Shown piece by piece: positions 60,971 to 64,000 of a stretch of 64,000 nucleotides of DNA. The notes beneath the pieces were generated by a model that did no database searches, had not been told where the DNA came from, and worked only from the letters and a program-made list of their open reading frames with translations. Source of the DNA: Monarcha castaneiventris obscurior (lineage: Eukaryota > Chordata > Aves > Passeriformes > Monarchidae); assembly GCA_026261815.1 (NCBI GenBank), contig JAMPIT010000379.1, positions 7,638,001 through 7,702,000 on the forward strand. The letters are read 5' to 3'. Position 1 is the first letter of the stretch, and the number at the start of each line of letters is the position of its first letter. Made by a program: the position numbers and the translations under genes.

Positions 60971-63900
60971 CTAAGGATTTGTAGTTCTGTGGTTTCAAGG
61001 AAAATCTATCAAGTGGATACATTAATTAAAGGGCAAAATAATAAAGCACAAATTATTACTTCCTCTCCCCCACCGTGTCCCACATGTCTCAAACATGGTC
61101 AAATTCTGGGATCAATATAACAATAAAAGACATGTATCTTAGAACAAAATAATATGTTTGTAACAGAAATATATTTTTCCATTTCAGAGCTTCTGATGAC
61201 TGAATCTAGTTCTGTCTGTGGTCACAGCTGAAATCCTTCTAAAATTCGTTTCAGGAGGAAAGAGGTTATTCTGAAATTTGTCCCTGATTTTATAATATTT
61301 GGTGAAATCATATTTTTTTAAATCATTCTTGATCATGTAAGAAGAAAACAGTGCCATTTTAAATAACTGGTCTGGAAATAAGATGAGCCTATTTGCACCC
61401 CCGATTTCTTTGTGCAAGAAAAGCACCATGCTAACAACTGGCTCTGTTTCAGTACTTGTGCTTTTGATTTCATCTCCACTCAATGAATTTGAAGAGAAGT
61501 AAAGATGTGATAAAGATCATTCCAATTAGGATATTATGACTAGAGGGAGAAACTATCTATTAATACTTTTAACAAGTCAGAGGAGAAATTCTATTTCTTC
61601 TTTGTACCTCACTGTAACAATATTTTCAAGAAGGATTGTTTTGCTTATTCAAATGCTCATACATTAATAATAGCAGCAGTAGAGTAATTAAATTATGTAA
61701 ATAGGATCTTATTGTGCATTTGGGGTTTTTGTTGTTTGATGTTTCTTTTGGGAGGGGTGGTTGATGTTTTTGTGGTTTTTTTCTTCCTTTCACAGTCATA
61801 TATATAAAATTATTGCTGTTTGACTGTTGCAGATCACCAGGGCTTTCTACAAAGGATGTGCCAAAATGAAGCTGGGATCAGCTGCCAGTATTAAATTTGT
61901 TGTTTGTCAGTTTATGAAGCTTTTCCTACTAGTTACTTCTTGTTATTTTGTGTACAGATTACCAGGTGCAGTCAGTAAAAAAAATAAAAAAAAAAAGAGA
62001 GAATTTTCTGAAGCACCCATGGGAAAGAAGGGTAAATCAAGAATTCACCTTTTCTAAGCCAGAAATGAAAAATTGTTACATTGCATTCCTGTGCATCTTC
62101 TAGGTATGCAGCTTGTACAAATAAGTACATGGGAACTTCATGAGTACATTAAGTACATCATAAATGTGAGCCTACAACTTGTATTCCACCACTACTTAAA
62201 CACAATAATAGGACAGACATAAAATTCACATATCTGGGTTATGACTTTTTATATCTACTTCTATTTCTACTAGTAGTCTGCAGTTGTTGCTGAAAGGGTA
62301 AGAAATTCTATTACTGTTAAATGATGAGTTTTCTAAATTTTTCTTTGTAAATCTTACTGTGAACAAGACTAAAAATTATTATTTTTCATGTTTTTAAGGA
62401 AAACCTTGATTCATGTAAAATAGAATACAAGTATTCTGACAATCAGTAGGAATTGCTGTGACTTACTTTCTGCTGAATCTTTAAATATCCTTTAATAATC
62501 TCTTGTACTGCATGCCTTCAGCTTAAAACTCTTGAGTTTTTGCCTTGAGTGAGCTGCATTTCAAACTTTGCTTATTCTTGTCTTTATGAGAAATAGGTCA
62601 AGTGCAGAAATTCGCTAATATGGGAACTGAATCTGCTTTCTTCATTTTCATATTCCATCTGGACTCACTTACCCAGAATATATTACCAAGTCTTACTTGT
62701 ACAAATGATCCCAGCAAGAAATAATATCAAAGGACATAAATGTAATCTCAACTTCTTGTCTTCCTTAATGATGGCCTTCATGATGGCCTTAGTGTTATCA
62801 TCATCTTCTAGTTCTTTTTGCATGTTTATGACACATTTCTATTTTGGAAAATTCTCCTTCCAACCAATATCTTACCTCAACAACCTTTGGACATTTTATA
62901 TTCATAATTAAGACTTATAAAGAGTCTACATATAATTCAGTCAAGTGATATTGATATTGAACAGCAATGCAGAACTATCCAAGCTACAGCTAAAGTGATT
63001 TGGTGAATACTTGTAACAGAGTGTAGTACTGGGGCAGGTGCCAGAACACATTGGGAAAGAATATAGCTTATGGGATTCTGTGTCCAGGCCAATAAACTCT
63101 GCACAAAAGAGTTGCATTGCATTTTCCTGAATTTTCACTTCTGAATATAGCCATCATGGAGCCAATTGCTCTGGTGGTACAGACATGAACTAAATTATCT
63201 CATAATAAATCAAATGGCAGATTAGTTTGGAAGAACTCCAATTTTTTTTTTTTTCATAATTTGCAGAGAGACTGCACTTCTTGAAAAAGCTAACCATCAT
63301 AAAACATATGGTCAAATTCTATTATGAAGGTCCAGAGTCCAATAATATTATGCTAACTACGCTTCACTCTTCTAAGCATCTGATTGATTTCAGTATGAAC
63401 AAAGGGATATAAAAGTGGCCTATTTTTTCTCAAGTTTAAATATGCCACCAATCAATAATCTTCATGCATTTTTAATGCACTGGGTATACTTTTTGAACCC
63501 CAGGTATATAGTTGTACAGTAATTATTTCTAATATGAATGACAACTACAGCCAGAAAGAGAGATTACTTCAGAAACAAGCTCCAACATTAACTACCAAAA
63601 TTTTTTGTGATTAACCATAATTTGCTCTGTTGAGAGTAAAGTTGAAGTAGACTAGCAATCCTTTTAAATGGTAGTAAAGTAAGTTTTGCTGGCTTTAAAG
63701 TAACTTTTTAAGTTACTTTTTGAAAATGAGTAAGGTGTGGCTTCAAAAGAGTGACCTACACAGGAAAAGAATTCATTTTAACAGAAAATGTTCTTCTCCA
63801 CAGCAGAAGAATTTCTCACCAAAATTATTTTTTAAATTATTTTTTTAAATTCATTACTATTTCCAGCAACAATTTTGTGCTTCATCCCTGAAATTTCTAG

Positions 63901-64000
63901 CAGGCTGGGGAGGTTATTGCTTCCCTATTCTGCCTTCACTTGTCTTAGCAACAGCTTAGTACATGTACATGTACATGTAAAGGGTGGAGAGATACCAGGG
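60971..64000. other. AT-rich DNA, no gene recognised
   Basis: No gene recognised. G/T-rich strings lie at 61721-61783, and an A-rich run at about 61977-61996. The plus frame 61827-62057 (76 codons) has one hydrophobic stretch followed by a poly-Lys run encoded by that A tract, which suggests an artefact. Poly(T) of 13 lies at 63242-63254. The palindromic hexamer array (GTACAT)n lies at 63959-63978. Confidence 0.5.

Noticed and set aside
61827..62057. 76-codon frame with a hydrophobic stretch, possibly a small membrane protein
   Set aside because: The C-terminal Lys run comes from an A-rich tract. There is no recognisable family, and a frame of this length is expected by chance here.
1..64000. 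tRNA, rRNA, CRISPR arrays, operons, ribosome binding sites and intact retroviral genes
   Set aside because: Nothing recognisable was seen. The sequence is eukaryotic, LTRs lack internal coding regions, and the direct repeats are microsatellites, LTR copies or small tandem duplications.

Overview
This 64 kb window looks like vertebrate nuclear DNA, most likely from a bird. It is AT-rich, with long A and T runs, microsatellites and interspersed retroelements. The best organism markers are CR1 LINE sequence and several LTRs. The CR1 copies are 3'-end pieces ending in the ATTCYRTG-type octamer tail, plus a fossil of the CR1 reverse-transcriptase ORF. The LTRs resemble avian endogenous retrovirus LTRs as I remember them. 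No database search was run, so family names are deliberately withheld.

I found no intact protein-coding gene and no rRNA, tRNA or CRISPR array. The open frames are short (under 145 codons), mostly overlap on both strands, and do not read like known proteins. The window is best described as intergenic DNA or the interior of a very long intron. I cannot tell which, because no certain exon is visible.

Layout: 0-32 kb is mostly unremarkable AT-rich sequence. Exceptions are two GC-rich blocks (about 3.0-3.4 kb and 5.64-6.6 kb), ATT microsatellites (0.7 and 21.2 kb), a CR1 reverse-transcriptase relic (24.0 kb) and a 61 bp tandem duplication (27.9 kb). From 32 to 34 kb there is a CR1 3' tail and then one LTR interrupted by a second LTR. 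From 37.5 to 39.9 kb there are three large simple repeats: a GGGAA pentanucleotide tract, an AT tract and a 382 bp almost pure purine GAAA/GGAA/GA tract. From 43.5 to 44.7 kb there is a second LTR-in-LTR nest, in which two related LTRs of about 600 bp each can be separated. A CR1 3' fragment of about 630 bp lies at 48.6-49.2 kb, and a short terminal LTR scrap at 49.8 kb. A 628 bp solo LTR with TG...CA ends and an imperfect 5 bp target-site duplication lies at 55.7-56.3 kb. The rest to 64 kb is unique-looking AT-rich DNA.

No genes work together here. The readable content is a history of retroelement insertion and microsatellite growth. I did not find a previously undescribed biological system. 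The items most worth checking are the two nested LTR structures, the long polypurine tracts, the CpG-bearing GC-rich block at 5.64-6.6 kb, and a few exon-like or conserved-element-like candidates given with low confidence.
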